Assembly (NCBI GenBank): GCA_017546205.1
Contig: JAFYXJ010000006.1
Span: 62,001 to 126,000, forward strand
DNA: 64,000 nt
Reading direction: 5' to 3'
Source of the DNA: Clostridia bacterium
GTDB lineage: Bacteria; Bacillota; Clostridia; Monoglobales; Monoglobaceae
The position numbers were made by a program, and so were the translations under genes. Shown one piece after another: positions 18,035 through 27,102 of the stretch. Below the pieces are notes generated by a model that saw nothing but the letters and a program-made list of their open reading frames with translations, was not told the origin of the DNA and ran no database searches. The stretch's first letter is position 1; every line of letters starts with the position of its first letter.

Positions 18035-20749
18035 TTACAGATTTTTATATACCACAATTGTTGCAATCTTGAACTGATTCATACGAACTACTGCGAAATC
18101 GTAAACCTCAATATCATTGATGGTTCCGCGGCGGAGAGTGTCATTCTCCATATCATACACTGCAACCAAGGTATTGGACGCAGTTTTGAAGTTCATCTTC
18201 TGACCTTCACAAATCATCTGCATTCTGTTACCTGCATGGTCTGTTGAAGATATGGCGCCGTGGAATTTCATGTCGGTTACCGCATCTTTGGGGTCTTTTT
18301 CTGCTGTTGCAAGAATTTCGCCGCTTCCGGTATCGGTAATCGCATCAGCTAATGCCTGATAATACTCTTTCTTGGTGCCTTTTACATATCTGAGTTCCAC
18401 CGCATCCACGTAACCCAAAGCGTTACTGTGGAGGGTAACCACATCACCCCTTCTCAGCCCTTGTACACCGGCACTGAGAATCGGCGCCGCATCGGTTGCA
18501 TTGGTGGTTCTGTAATTTCTGCGAAGAACAACATCTTCATCACAGTAGTAGGAAATCAAGTCGTAACTTCCCATCATACCGGAGATGACCGTCTGGTCTT
18601 CACCGTCTTCACCCAACACGGTCTGTACCTCTTCTACCACAAACAAATCGGTATTGGTATTCTTCATAACAGAGAATGCATCCTGACCGCCCTGCTTAAT
18701 CAAAAGATTGGTAAATCCGTACTGATCCAGATTATATGCACGGTAGTTATGGGGTTCGGTATTACTGGTACCCAGTGCAGAAAGGCTCTGCAAAGAGTAG
18801 GATTTATCATCTGCTACATTGGTAGTATCCAAGAACCAGATGGTTGCACCATTGTCAATGTATACTTCCATTGCAAAGGATGCGGTACCGCCAAGATACT
18901 TAACTTCGTCATCGCCCGGATCATATACGTTAAAGGTTTTGTTATCAACGATGGTGTCCAGATCGGTTACCAATGTGGGGATTTCCACCATACGGATTTT
19001 TCCATCAGAACCCAGAGCGTATGCGATCACTTCATAGCCGTTTGTTCCCATTGCCCGGATAATGGCATCCCGCACATCACTTGCACCGGTCACTGCAGCC
19101 TGAACCGCAACACCATTCTTGTTCGGTCCGGTCAACTTTACTTTATCTGCAAGTTGCAATTCTTCCCATTTACCGTCCTGATTGAAGAGCCGTACACGGG
19201 CGTCTGCCTTAAACTTGCTTTCCATAGCGGTTGCATTGACGATACCATATTTCAATGTGCCGTCAACCTCTTTTGCATAAACAATCTCGCCATCGTTATC
19301 CAGATAGAAGGTATAGGAAGAACCAATCTTAATAATTTCTGCCTTGGGGTCACCTGCCAGAAGTGCTGCTTCGTACCGCTCGTTCATTCTGTACTCGGTG
19401 CCGTCAACCGTAACAAAGTTATCTTCCTTTGCAGTATAACCGGTTACCGTTCCGGTCAGATGCGATCTGGAAAGGTAAGCATCCATAACCACTCTACCGC
19501 CAACCTCGGACCGTGCAATCTTCAACACATCGCCTGCCTGCAAATCACCCAGCGCGATTTCCGCATCTCCGTTATAAATACGGATAATGTCGTCCAGTTC
19601 CGCCTCAAAGCTAAAGGAATCTGCTTTGCCTGACGTGCTGTAAACGGAGATTACTTTCTCCTGACTCTTGGAAACGCTTTCCACAATTGCCGTAGTGTAA
19701 TCGGTAATGAAGATGGTGTCATAACCTGCCTCATTCCGGCTGTCTACCAAGCGAACAGAACCGTCTGCCGGCTTAAAGACCGCAGTACCGGTGGGCACCA
19801 ACGGCTGACCGTTGTAAACCACCGATGCAATGGCAGAAATTTTTGCCTTTTTGGGCGTGTCGCTGTTTCCGTAGTATGTGAATTCCGCAAAATCGGAAGA
19901 CATACCTACAATATCTTCAGCCTGAACAAGAAGTTCCTTATTATGTAAGGGGCTAACCAGCAAAACCTTGTCGGCAACATCGCCCTCTTGTACATACGCC
20001 TCTACATTCATACCCAGGTATTCATTGTAGGTGGTATCTGCCAGATACGTATAGGAGCCGATGATAACCTTGCCGGCTTCATTGGGGATATCAGAACCAA
20101 TGCTTGCCGCACCGCTGCTCTGCATAACGCCCTCAACACGATAAATCTTTCTGAACTCATAAAGGAATGTTTTATTGGAAGAACCGCCGTACTGTATGCC
20201 GGTCTCATCAATGCTTACAATCTCCACATAATATGCGTTGATGGTGTTGTAAAGGAGTGTAATTGCATCATATTCCTGCAATGTTCCGCCGGAAACACCG
20301 CGAAGTCCGTCGCTGAGTCCCAGTTTGTTGGCAATGGAGATATATCCGTGAGGATAACCGCCTGCCAATTCTGCATGGGTACCATAGCCCAACAGACGAA
20401 CCAGCATGGTCATCGCTTCATCATAGTTCAAAGGCTTATACAGGTCATCCTGCCCTTTGTGAATGATGCCCATATTCTCCGCATTCTTGATTGCATCCTC
20501 ACTGTATTCCACGGTGTAACCATAATCTGCATACATGTTGCAGACAAAGTTGATAAAACTTGCCTTACTCAAGTCACGGAATACTGCGTATCCGCTCATG
20601 CCGTCTGCATGCACCACACCCAACTCGGTCAATACATGATACTTAAATTCCAGATCATCGGTCCATCCACCCTCTGCACCGTATGCCACAGTCACAACCG
20701 AACATACCAACATCAGGGAAAGAACCAGACTTAAAACTCGTTTCAACAC
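18035..20749 (-). CDS. SLH-type exported envelope protein
   Basis: 904 residues. The start is GTG at 20747-20749, preceded by GGAGGGG six bases away; a signal peptide ends near AYGAE (about residue 25). Residues 30-175 contain two to three degenerate S-layer-homology-like segments (ELGVVHADGM, ENMGIIHKG, LGLSDGLRG). The rest is a long run of small beta domains of the sort seen in clostridial SLH proteins (KIARSEVGGRVV, YTFYLDNDGEIVYAKE). No enzyme signature is seen. The downstream end is close to the multi-CBM gene and the upstream neighbour, another SLH gene, is only 12 bases away. A structural or anchoring role in the S-layer at this glycan-degradation locus is inferred. Confidence 0.75.
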   Translation of the reverse strand: MLKRVLSLVLSLMLVCSVVTVAYGAEGGWTDDLEFKYHVLTELGVVHADGMSGYAVFRDLSKASFINFVCNMYADYGYTVEYSEDAIKNAENMGIIHKGQDDLYKPLNYDEAMTMLVRLLGYGTHAELAGGYPHGYISIANKLGLSDGLRGVSGGTLQEYDAITLLYNTINAYYVEIVSIDETGIQYGGSSNKTFLYEFRKIYRVEGVMQSSGAASIGSDIPNEAGKVIIGSYTYLADTTYNEYLGMNVEAYVQEGDVADKVLLVSPLHNKELLVQAEDIVGMSSDFAEFTYYGNSDTPKKAKISAIASVVYNGQPLVPTGTAVFKPADGSVRLVDSRNEAGYDTIFITDYTTAIVESVSKSQEKVISVYSTSGKADSFSFEAELDDIIRIYNGDAEIALGDLQAGDVLKIARSEVGGRVVMDAYLSRSHLTGTVTGYTAKEDNFVTVDGTEYRMNERYEAALLAGDPKAEIIKIGSSYTFYLDNDGEIVYAKEVDGTLKYGIVNATAMESKFKADARVRLFNQDGKWEELQLADKVKLTGPNKNGVAVQAAVTGASDVRDAIIRAMGTNGYEVIAYALGSDGKIRMVEIPTLVTDLDTIVDNKTFNVYDPGDDEVKYLGGTASFAMEVYIDNGATIWFLDTTNVADDKSYSLQSLSALGTSNTEPHNYRAYNLDQYGFTNLLIKQGGQDAFSVMKNTNTDLFVVEEVQTVLGEDGEDQTVISGMMGSYDLISYYCDEDVVLRRNYRTTNATDAAPILSAGVQGLRRGDVVTLHSNALGYVDAVELRYVKGTKKEYYQALADAITDTGSGEILATAEKDPKDAVTDMKFHGAISSTDHAGNRMQMICEGQKMNFKTASNTLVAVYDMENDTLRRGTINDIEVYDFAVVRMNQFKIATIVVYKNL

Positions 20750-20761
20750 GTTATCCCCTCC

Positions 20762-22477
20762 TTACTGAATCGTCTCGTAGATAATTTTTGCTGCCTCGGC
20801 ACGGGTTGCAATACCCATGGGATCAAAATTGTTCTCACCCTTGCCGTTTAAAATCTTTGCTTCAAACAATGCTTTAACTGCATCTTTTGCATAATCCTTA
20901 ATTGCGTCGCTGTCTGCAAACTCGGTGTAAACACGGAAGGTATCCAGAGACATATTGGTCGCTTCCATGGCTCTCTTCACCATAACCGCCATATCCTGAC
21001 GGGAAATCTGCTGACCTACGCCAAACATATTATCGCCAACACCGTTGACAATGCCTGCTTCAACCGCTGCACCGATGTAAGGCAGATACCATGCATTCTC
21101 TTCCATATCTGCAAAGTCTGCGCTCTTGCCATCGGTGTTGATACCGCATGCAACCACCAGCATCTTCGCAAACTCTTCACGCGTTACCGCTCTGTCCGGT
21201 TCAAAGTTGCCGGCATCGGTTCCGCTGACAACACCTTTGTTCTTCAAATATTTCACACTTGTCGCTGCCCAGTGGGTGCTTGCCAGATCACCGAAAATCT
21301 TGGTGGTGCCTACTTGTTCTTCATAAGTACCGGAGCCGGTTGCAGAACCGACTGAACTGGGCTGATTGTCCTTGGTGTTGCCCACAGAACCAAATCCGCC
21401 GCCACCGCCGGTGGAACCGCCGCCGCCACCTTGTCCGCCGCCAAGGGCTGCACTGTAAGCTGCACCCAGAACAGCGTTCAATTCGGTTTCGGTGGTTGCA
21501 GGACTATTGTTGAGAGCAGGTACGATATACTCTGCCGCCGTCCGCATGGGAATCGGACCAAGTCCCAGAATGTTACCGATTACCGCGGTGCATTTTCCGG
21601 TTGCCCGGCTGAACGCAGAGAGCACATCGCCCATGTTGCTGACTGCTGCATTGTTCACAGTAATCAAACCGTACTGCAAAGCAAAGTCTGCAACAAATTC
21701 TGCTGTGGTAAGGTAAGACGGTTGCATCTTACTCTGCACCTGGGCAAGCTTAGTTGCATCTGCCGCTTGACCGTCATACTTGGGAGAAAGTGCCGCAAGT
21801 CCTGCCGCCTTGTCGCCGGTGTTGTATACCGCAAGGCCAAAAGCACTTAAAAACGCATCGGAGAAGTTGTCCTTGGTAAGACTTGCAACCCCATTGTTAT
21901 AGAGAGTATCAACTGCATTCTGCTGTACTGTAGGGTCTGCACCAACAAAGGCATCATAATCCAGACCGATGGTTACCAGCACCGCCTTATTTGCTGGATT
22001 GGTAAACAAGGTCAGACGATCTCCTGCCGTCGCGCCCTTGACACTCTCTACAAACGCAGTGATGTCAGCCGGAACTGCATACATAAAGGTTTCAGCGTCC
22101 GCGTTCTCGCTTCCGTCCTGCACCTTGATGATGTACGCACCGGATGCGGATTTTCCGTTTTTGCTGTCCGGAATAGCTACCGTAAAGGTGGCAGTTGCTC
22201 CGGCAGCAACTTCTGCATCCCGAATGCCATAGGTGATATCACTCTGGTCATTGGACTGCACATCCGTCTTTTCCAGTACCATAACCAGAATGGACTTTGC
22301 CTCGCCTTTGTTCTCAGCCTTCACCGTGAGCACGCCGTTTTCTGTGTTGTACTCGGTAATAGCAACCTTTTTCACGGCAACTCCGCCGCCTCCGCCGGCA
22401 TTTGCTGCTACCCCCAGTGAACTGAGCGCCAACATGCCTGCAATTGCCATTGCGAAGATTCTTCTTGTTTGTTTCAT
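20762..22477 (-). CDS. S-layer homology (SLH) domain surface protein
   Basis: 571 residues from the ATG at 22475-22477; GGGAGG sits nine bases upstream, while the in-frame ATG at 22492 precedes that site and is unlikely. Signal peptide 1-27, then an N-terminal beta domain (about 30-150), a helical alanine-rich middle (150-340), a Gly-rich linker (about 345-375) and three C-terminal SLH repeats (about 395-571; IFGDLASTHWAATSVKYL, FADMEENAWYLPYI and FADSDAIKDYAKDAV each open one repeat). SLH repeats bind pyruvylated secondary cell-wall polymer, so this protein is non-covalently anchored. It is the first gene of the minus-strand surface locus and probably its promoter-proximal member. Confidence 0.88.
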   Translation of the reverse strand: MKQTRRIFAMAIAGMLALSSLGVAANAGGGGGVAVKKVAITEYNTENGVLTVKAENKGEAKSILVMVLEKTDVQSNDQSDITYGIRDAEVAAGATATFTVAIPDSKNGKSASGAYIIKVQDGSENADAETFMYAVPADITAFVESVKGATAGDRLTLFTNPANKAVLVTIGLDYDAFVGADPTVQQNAVDTLYNNGVASLTKDNFSDAFLSAFGLAVYNTGDKAAGLAALSPKYDGQAADATKLAQVQSKMQPSYLTTAEFVADFALQYGLITVNNAAVSNMGDVLSAFSRATGKCTAVIGNILGLGPIPMRTAAEYIVPALNNSPATTETELNAVLGAAYSAALGGGQGGGGGSTGGGGGFGSVGNTKDNQPSSVGSATGSGTYEEQVGTTKIFGDLASTHWAATSVKYLKNKGVVSGTDAGNFEPDRAVTREEFAKMLVVACGINTDGKSADFADMEENAWYLPYIGAAVEAGIVNGVGDNMFGVGQQISRQDMAVMVKRAMEATNMSLDTFRVYTEFADSDAIKDYAKDAVKALFEAKILNGKGENNFDPMGIATRAEAAKIIYETIQ

Positions 22478-22560
22478 GTGGTTTCCTCCCATCTTTTTTT
22501 ACCTGTGTGAAACAAGATTGTTTTAGGTATTTTACACATAGTTATTGATATGTTTTTGTG

Positions 22561-22618
22561 CATAGTGCAATATATCCATCAGGGCATAACCTGATTTTTT
22601 GGATATTAATCCACTATG
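22561..22618. repeat. Nested imperfect palindrome upstream of the SLH gene
   Basis: Three consecutive complementary pairs share one axis: CATAGTG with CACTATG (22561-22567, 22612-22618), ATATCC with GGATAT (22572-22577, 22601-22606) and ATCAGG with CCTGAT (22578-22583, 22590-22595). On the minus-strand transcript this would fold as a 19-bp interrupted hairpin in the 5' region of the surface operon; on DNA it could be an operator. Confidence 0.5.
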
Positions 22619-22643
22619 TACATGGTATCATGGGAACTTTCAA
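22615..22643 (-). promoter_or_regulatory. Possible promoter for the SLH/CBM locus
   Basis: TTGAAA, a 17-base spacer, then TACATA, reading towards the SLH gene. The -10 match is weak and overlaps the palindrome at 22561-22618. No better candidate was found in the 280 bases upstream. Confidence 0.3.
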
Positions 22644-22765
22644 AAGTATACAACAAAATTGCTTTTCCAACCTGTGTTATCTCCTTAATATATGGAAATT
22701 CCGCCATGTTTTGGGTAAGCAATCATTCCTCTGTTTTGCCTTCCTTACCTCATTGACATTTACTC

Positions 22766-22794
22766 TTGCAAATACAATATAGATGTGTTATACT
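22766..22794 (+). promoter_or_regulatory. Promoter of hairpin RNA copy 1
   Basis: TTGCAA, a 17-base spacer, then TATACT. The same spacing and hexamers occur before the second copy at 31225-31253, although half the spacer bases differ. Confidence 0.7.
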
Positions 22795-22800
22795 GAATCT

Positions 22801-22959
22801 GCGACTCAGTTTAATAATATGCCTAAGCAAAAGCAGGCGATTTTTATCTCATGATAAAAATGCATGCTCTTATTTTGCTATGCTTTTGTGTAGGCAAAAA
22901 CTGAGTCGCATCAGTAGGGCTGCGTTTTTTAGTGCGTGGCTCTTGCTGCGCACTTTTTT
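22801..22959 (+). ncRNA. Structured hairpin RNA, copy 1 of an intergenic pair
   Basis: About 159 nt from just after the promoter to a terminator. A closing stem pairs GCGACTCAGTTT (22801-22812) with its complement (22898-22909). Inner stems include AGCAAAAGCA with TGCTTTTGT and ATTTTTATC with GATAAAAAT. After a linker of about 22 bases there is a 9-bp hairpin (GTGCGTGGC/GCTGCGCAC, 22932-22953) and six T residues. The second copy at 31260-31407 has different arm sequences that remain complementary, which supports a functional RNA rather than a protein gene. No known family was recognised; a 6S-like RNA is one alternative because of its long-hairpin shape. Confidence 0.65.
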
Positions 22960-22980
22960 ATTTGCAAAGGAGATGACTTT

Positions 22981-22998
22981 ATGCTGTATCACCCATAA
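22981..22998 (+). other. Conserved five-codon reading frame after RNA copy 1
   Basis: ATG-CTG-TAT-CAC-CCA-TAA (Met-Leu-Tyr-His-Pro) sits seven bases after AAAGGAG. The second copy at 31429 reads Met-Pro-Tyr-His-Pro with CAT for CAC and TAG for TAA. Start, stop, ribosome site and spacing are kept. It may be a tiny peptide or a remnant; translation is unproven. Confidence 0.3.
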
Positions 22999-23038
22999 CT
23001 CCCCATGCGTTGCTCAAATTCTACCACAGACTCTATTT

Positions 23039-23062
23039 AAAAACCGCCCGAAGGCGGTTTTT
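23039..23062. terminator. Bidirectional terminator-like hairpin
   Basis: AAAAACCGCC, loop CGAA, GGCGGTTTTT: a perfect 10-bp stem with A and T tracts on either side. The matching hairpin at 31487-31510 has the loop TTCG, the reverse complement of this one. Confidence 0.7.
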
Positions 23063-23270
23063 CCTTGTCACAAGTCTTTGGGGCAAGGGAAGAACGGTGA
23101 TTTTTCTAGCCGACTGTCAATGCCCCACCAATTCCGGCAACGAAAAATAGGTGAGATTCCTTCGTCGAAAGGTTTTGGATGGCAGGAGTGTACTCTGTGT
23201 ACATGACTGTCATGCAAAGCCGCATCGGCGAAGGAAGATTGCCTGTTTTTCTAGCCGGCCGTCAATGCAA
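23063..23270. repeat. Dispersed intergenic repeat block
   Basis: Contains the units CTTGTCACAAGTCTTTGGGG, GGGAAGAACGGTGATTTTT followed by CTAGCC, TGTCAATGCCCCACCAAT and a second TTTTTCTAGCCGGCCGTCAA. The same units recur at 31511-31716. No credible reading frame is present. Confidence 0.7.
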
Positions 23271-23271
23271 A

Positions 23272-23305
23272 AAAAAAGAGCCTGACTCTCGTCAGACTCT
23301 TTTTT
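23272..23305 (-). terminator. Intrinsic terminator of the GH38 gene
   Basis: GAG-CCTGAC, loop TCTC, GTCAGACTC flanked by A and T runs, directly after the stop codon of the mannosidase. Confidence 0.85.
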
Positions 23306-23306
23306 G

Positions 23307-26300
23307 TTATGCTTTTTTAATCTTAATGGTTTTAACCTCAAAGGCTCTCAGATTCAGTTGAATCTTATTATCCTGAACCGCTATGGGTGCTTCCACCTCT
23401 TCAATCATGTTGGTCAGGTATGCCTCTTTCACATCAAAGCCAAGGCTGAGTTCGCAGTTGGTGTAACTCTTCTTGGATTCATAGAGACGGATGACGATGT
23501 CACCGCTGCCATCCTCGGCTGTTTTCACGGTATCAATGATAACATTGTCCTTGGAAATCTGCATCAGAGAAGTTTCCTCTGCCAGACCGCAGCCCACGGT
23601 TACAGGGGTATTCATGCCATAAGCCGCGTTGGTAACACCGCTTTCGCCCAGGGTTTTGCTAAAGGGCATCACCGCGTAGGTAAAGGTCTGGATTCCCTTA
23701 TCTGCATGAAGGTCGGGGAATGCACCGGCTTTCAAAAGTGTCAGGCTCATCCGGTTGCCCTTGCCGCCGATACCGTACTTGGAATCGTTGAGAATGGCAA
23801 GACCTCTCTCGCTTTCTGCCATAGCAGACCACTTCTGCTGGCACATCTCGAACCGGTCAGCGTCATGCTCCCGATTGCTGTGGGTAGGACGCTTAATATA
23901 ACCGAACTGTACCTCGGAAATCAGTTCATCGGTACAGATGTTGGTGGAGTAATCCACTTTCAAAAGTTTGTGGGTTTCTTTCCAATCAACCACCGTCTCA
24001 AACTCTACATAGGGGCAATCTTTTCTCAGAATCGCCCGTTGGGTCAGGGTGGATTCGTTCAGTTTTTTGGTAATCAGCAAACTGGAGTAAAGTTCGCCCT
24101 CGTATTCCGGTTCAATGACCGTTTCAGGCAGTTCCATTTCCAGGTTCTCATAGAAACTGTCAATATCCCATGCATCGCAGAAGCAAGGCATATCCTTATA
24201 CATACGGAATACGTTGGAGGGGGCAGACAAGAACTCAAATCCGGATTTCTTGTCAATCATGCTGACCAGTTCGCCCTTTTGGTTGAACTCAGCACGAACC
24301 AGCGCATTTTCCAGAACCAAATCCTTCTTCTTTTTAGAATCCGTTGCGGATTCCTTGCCCAGCATGAAGCTCTTGTAACCGCAGGCAGGAACCGAAACCT
24401 CAGCCACAGCCTTGCCGTCCACCATCTGTACAGAAGATGCGTTGCCGTCTCTATCCTTGATGGAGGTGTAACCGTCGGGCAGGGTAATCTGCACCGTTCT
24501 GTCCCAGGAAACCGAGTTAAACAGGGTAATAGCATCGGTCTTTTCGGTCAGAATCGACTTTCTGGCATCGTCTGCCAGACCCCGAACCGCCGCAATCACG
24601 CCGTCATAACTCTTTTCTGCTCTCTCGTGCACTCTCTGGAGGGAGGAACCGGGCAGAATGTCGTGGAACTGGTTAAAGAGTACCTCTTTCCAGTTGGTAT
24701 CCAAGTCTTTCTTGATATCGGTACCCAAAAGGGTGGACCACATTTCCGCCTCACGGAGACCAACCTCTGCCAGACGGTTGCCTTTTTTGGTCTTTGCCTG
24801 AGAGGTGTAGGTTCCTCTGTGGGCAGAATAGTAAAGTTCGCCAACATAGTTTTTGCTTAAGGTACAGTTATCCTCAATATACTTAAACAATTCATTGGGG
24901 CTCTTGGAAACCAGTTTGGGCATACCCTCCAAATCCTCGGTACGCTTTAAGGTTTCCAGATGCACACGGGTTGCACCGCCGCCGCCGTCACCGTAACCGT
25001 AGGGAAGCAGACGGATATCCACCTCTTCCTTTTCGGGGTTCTGGTGCCATTTTTCAAAAATCTTATCTGCCGTCAGTTCGGTTGCGTACTCTTCCACAAT
25101 GTGGGTCAGCACTTTGGTGCCGTCGATACCCTCCCAGGTGAAGTTGCCGTGGGGGAACCGTTCTCCGTCGTTGTACAGCCATGTAATCTTGGCATTGAAG
25201 AAGTAGTTGATGCCGCAGCCTTTCATAATCTGGGGCAGAGAACCGGTCATACCAAAACTGTCCGGAAGCCAGAATATCTCATTGTTGATGCCAAACTCGT
25301 CCTTGACAAACTTTTTGCCCATCAGGAACTGACGCACCAAACTTTCACCGGAAGGAATGTTGGCATCCGGCTCTACGTAGGCACTGCCCTCTACGATAAT
25401 CTGTCCGTCCTTGACCGCCTGTTTCACACGTTCAAACAGTTCGGGATACTCATTTTTCACCGTTTCCAAAATCCAAGGCTGGCTGGAAATAAACTTGTAG
25501 TCGGGATAATCTTTCATCAATTCCAACTGATTGCCCAACGTTCTTGCAGTCTTTCTGCGGGTCTCTTCCTTGGTCCACAGCCACTCCAAATCCAGATGGG
25601 AATTACCGATGGCATAAATCACCGGAGCAGTAGATCCGTTCTTGCATTCCAGCAAAGGACGCAAAATCTCTCTTGCCTTGACACATTCCGCCTCAAATTC
25701 CGCAGTGGGCGCCTCGATATCCAGCATATCGCAGACTTTCTTGATACCCTTGTCAATGTTGGCTCTGCGGAGAGAGTCCTCCTCCAGATTGTTTCTAAGT
25801 CCGTAGAGAAGGGTAAAGTCCATCCACAGTTGGAATACATCTTCACTGAACAAACCGGCTGTAACCGGCTTGATGGTCTTTCTCAGCACATCCTCCGGAA
25901 GGTCCTGAATGTTCTGTTCCGGCACCAGAACCACAAAGTTCTGGGGTCCGCCCAGCCAACCGTTGTCCGGTGCTTCATCGTGACCGGCATACACCTCCAT
26001 GGCAATGGAGAATTTCTCACCCGCCTTGGCACAATCGGTCAGTTTGATGTGGCTGTGGCGATGGTCAAAGGCGCCAACCACTCTGCCGTTGACAAACACC
26101 ACACACTCGCCCAGCAAGGACGCAAACAAAAGAGGCTGTCCGACACAACTGTCCGGCACGGTCAGTTCTGCAAAGAACCAGCCGTACTGCCATTTGTAAC
26201 CCCAGGGCATCCCTACGGGAAGAGGTGTCCGCTCCCGCAATTCTGCTTCCTGAAGAGAGAGTCTGTCATAAGTAAAAAAGCCGCTGAAACTCAGTTCTGT

Positions 26301-26378
26301 TTTGGGATGATACATCCGCTGGGTCAGGGCTTTGGTAATCTCGTCAATTTTTCTGGTATATTCAATGGATAACGCCAT
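23307..26378 (-). CDS. GH38 alpha-mannosidase
   Basis: 1023 residues, the usual size of bacterial GH38 enzymes. An N-terminal beta domain (1-165) precedes the catalytic (beta/alpha) domain. GNSHLDLEW supplies the zinc ligands His261 and Asp263, and FWLPDSFGMTGSLPQI contains the nucleophile and metal ligand Asp373. The three-helix middle domain (about 510-600) and C-terminal beta domains follow. There is no signal peptide, so it is likely cytoplasmic and would trim imported alpha-mannosides. It has its own strong promoter (26417-26445) and terminator, so it is a single-gene unit separate from the surface hydrolase operon, though transcribed in the same direction. Linkage specificity cannot be read. 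Confidence 0.93.
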   Translation of the reverse strand: MALSIEYTRKIDEITKALTQRMYHPKTELSFSGFFTYDRLSLQEAELRERTPLPVGMPWGYKWQYGWFFAELTVPDSCVGQPLLFASLLGECVVFVNGRVVGAFDHRHSHIKLTDCAKAGEKFSIAMEVYAGHDEAPDNGWLGGPQNFVVLVPEQNIQDLPEDVLRKTIKPVTAGLFSEDVFQLWMDFTLLYGLRNNLEEDSLRRANIDKGIKKVCDMLDIEAPTAEFEAECVKAREILRPLLECKNGSTAPVIYAIGNSHLDLEWLWTKEETRRKTARTLGNQLELMKDYPDYKFISSQPWILETVKNEYPELFERVKQAVKDGQIIVEGSAYVEPDANIPSGESLVRQFLMGKKFVKDEFGINNEIFWLPDSFGMTGSLPQIMKGCGINYFFNAKITWLYNDGERFPHGNFTWEGIDGTKVLTHIVEEYATELTADKIFEKWHQNPEKEEVDIRLLPYGYGDGGGGATRVHLETLKRTEDLEGMPKLVSKSPNELFKYIEDNCTLSKNYVGELYYSAHRGTYTSQAKTKKGNRLAEVGLREAEMWSTLLGTDIKKDLDTNWKEVLFNQFHDILPGSSLQRVHERAEKSYDGVIAAVRGLADDARKSILTEKTDAITLFNSVSWDRTVQITLPDGYTSIKDRDGNASSVQMVDGKAVAEVSVPACGYKSFMLGKESATDSKKKKDLVLENALVRAEFNQKGELVSMIDKKSGFEFLSAPSNVFRMYKDMPCFCDAWDIDSFYENLEMELPETVIEPEYEGELYSSLLITKKLNESTLTQRAILRKDCPYVEFETVVDWKETHKLLKVDYSTNICTDELISEVQFGYIKRPTHSNREHDADRFEMCQQKWSAMAESERGLAILNDSKYGIGGKGNRMSLTLLKAGAFPDLHADKGIQTFTYAVMPFSKTLGESGVTNAAYGMNTPVTVGCGLAEETSLMQISKDNVIIDTVKTAEDGSGDIVIRLYESKKSYTNCELSLGFDVKEAYLTNMIEEVEAPIAVQDNKIQLNLRAFEVKTIKIKKA

Positions 26379-26416
26379 GATACTACCTGCCTTTCTGATG
26401 GTATTTTTACTCTCTC

Positions 26417-26445
26417 ATCATAGCCTATCCCCCATTTTTTGTCAA
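26417..26445 (-). promoter_or_regulatory. Promoter of the GH38 gene
   Basis: TTGACA, 17-base spacer, TATGAT; close to the sigma-A consensus, about 40 bases before the start codon. Confidence 0.8.
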
Positions 26446-26517
26446 GATAAATATTGTGCTATGGCACGCCATGTCACTTTTGCTGTTGTATGATAAAAAC
26501 AGAAAGGAGGAATGCTT

Positions 26518-27102
26518 ATGGCACGGCCGCCAAAGCAGGGGATTGACTACTTTCCCATGGATGTGCAGGACGATATCAACATCCAGCTTTTTCGGGCAGA
26601 TACCGGTATGATCGGGTTTGCAATTCTGGTAAAACTCTGGCAGAAAATTTATGGCGAAAACGGCTATTTCTGCCGGTTTGATGAGGATGTGCTGGTGCTT
26701 TTTGCCAACGAACATCACCTGACGCCTACTCAGGTAAAAAAGGCTATTGACTCTGCCCTCAGCCGGGGAATTTTTGACAAAACCCTCTATGAAAATGAAC
26801 AAATTCTTACCTCGTTGGACGTTCAGGAACGGTTTCTTTCCGCAACCAAAAAACGGGTTTCACCCCAGATTTCGGACGCCTATTCCTTAGTTTCCGGCGT
26901 CCATAATCCACAAAGTAAAGAAAAGAAAAGAGAAAAAGAAAGTAGAGTATATGTTACCCCACGCACGCAAAAAAAGACGAACCCTCCTATCATCAGGTCC
27001 GTCTTTAATAACTATGATGATCCCAACGCCGAAGAAAGTCTTCGGATTGCGGAAGAACTCATCGCCCGTCAGATTGACACTTGCAGTCAGAACTCCAACT
27101 GA
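26518..27102 (+). CDS. Lin1244/Lin1753-type (DUF4373) phage-like protein
   Basis: 194 residues. The ATG at 26518 is chosen because AAAGGAGG lies seven bases upstream; the ATG at 26512 abuts it. The N-terminus (MARPPKQGIDYFPMDVQ, then GMIGFAILVKLWQKIYGENGYFC) matches the Lin1244/Lin1753 N-terminal domain found in phage and prophage replication or organiser proteins, a winged-helix-like fold. The C-terminal half is Lys/Arg-rich and less ordered. It stands alone, on the opposite strand to everything nearby, with no other phage genes, so it is probably a domesticated or relic phage gene. Its 3' end overlaps the metG stop by 16 bases and contains the metG terminator, which suggests a constrained or borrowed C-terminus. 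Function unknown. Confidence 0.75.
   Translation: MARPPKQGIDYFPMDVQDDINIQLFRADTGMIGFAILVKLWQKIYGENGYFCRFDEDVLVLFANEHHLTPTQVKKAIDSALSRGIFDKTLYENEQILTSLDVQERFLSATKKRVSPQISDAYSLVSGVHNPQSKEKKREKESRVYVTPRTQKKTNPPIIRSVFNNYDDPNAEESLRIAEELIARQIDTCSQNSN
26969..27006 (-). terminator. metG terminator inside the opposing gene
   Basis: On the minus strand an 11-bp stem (AAAGACGGACC with GGTTCGTCTTT, one G-U pair) is followed by eight T residues. It lies about 80 bases past the metG stop, within the coding region of the plus-strand 26518-27102 gene. Confidence 0.75.

Noticed and set aside
22766-23206. Plus-strand open frame across hairpin RNA copy 1
   Set aside because: The start lies inside the promoter and the frame runs through hairpins, a terminator and repeats; similarity to the frame at 31298-31630 comes from nucleotide identity, with no protein-type substitution pattern.
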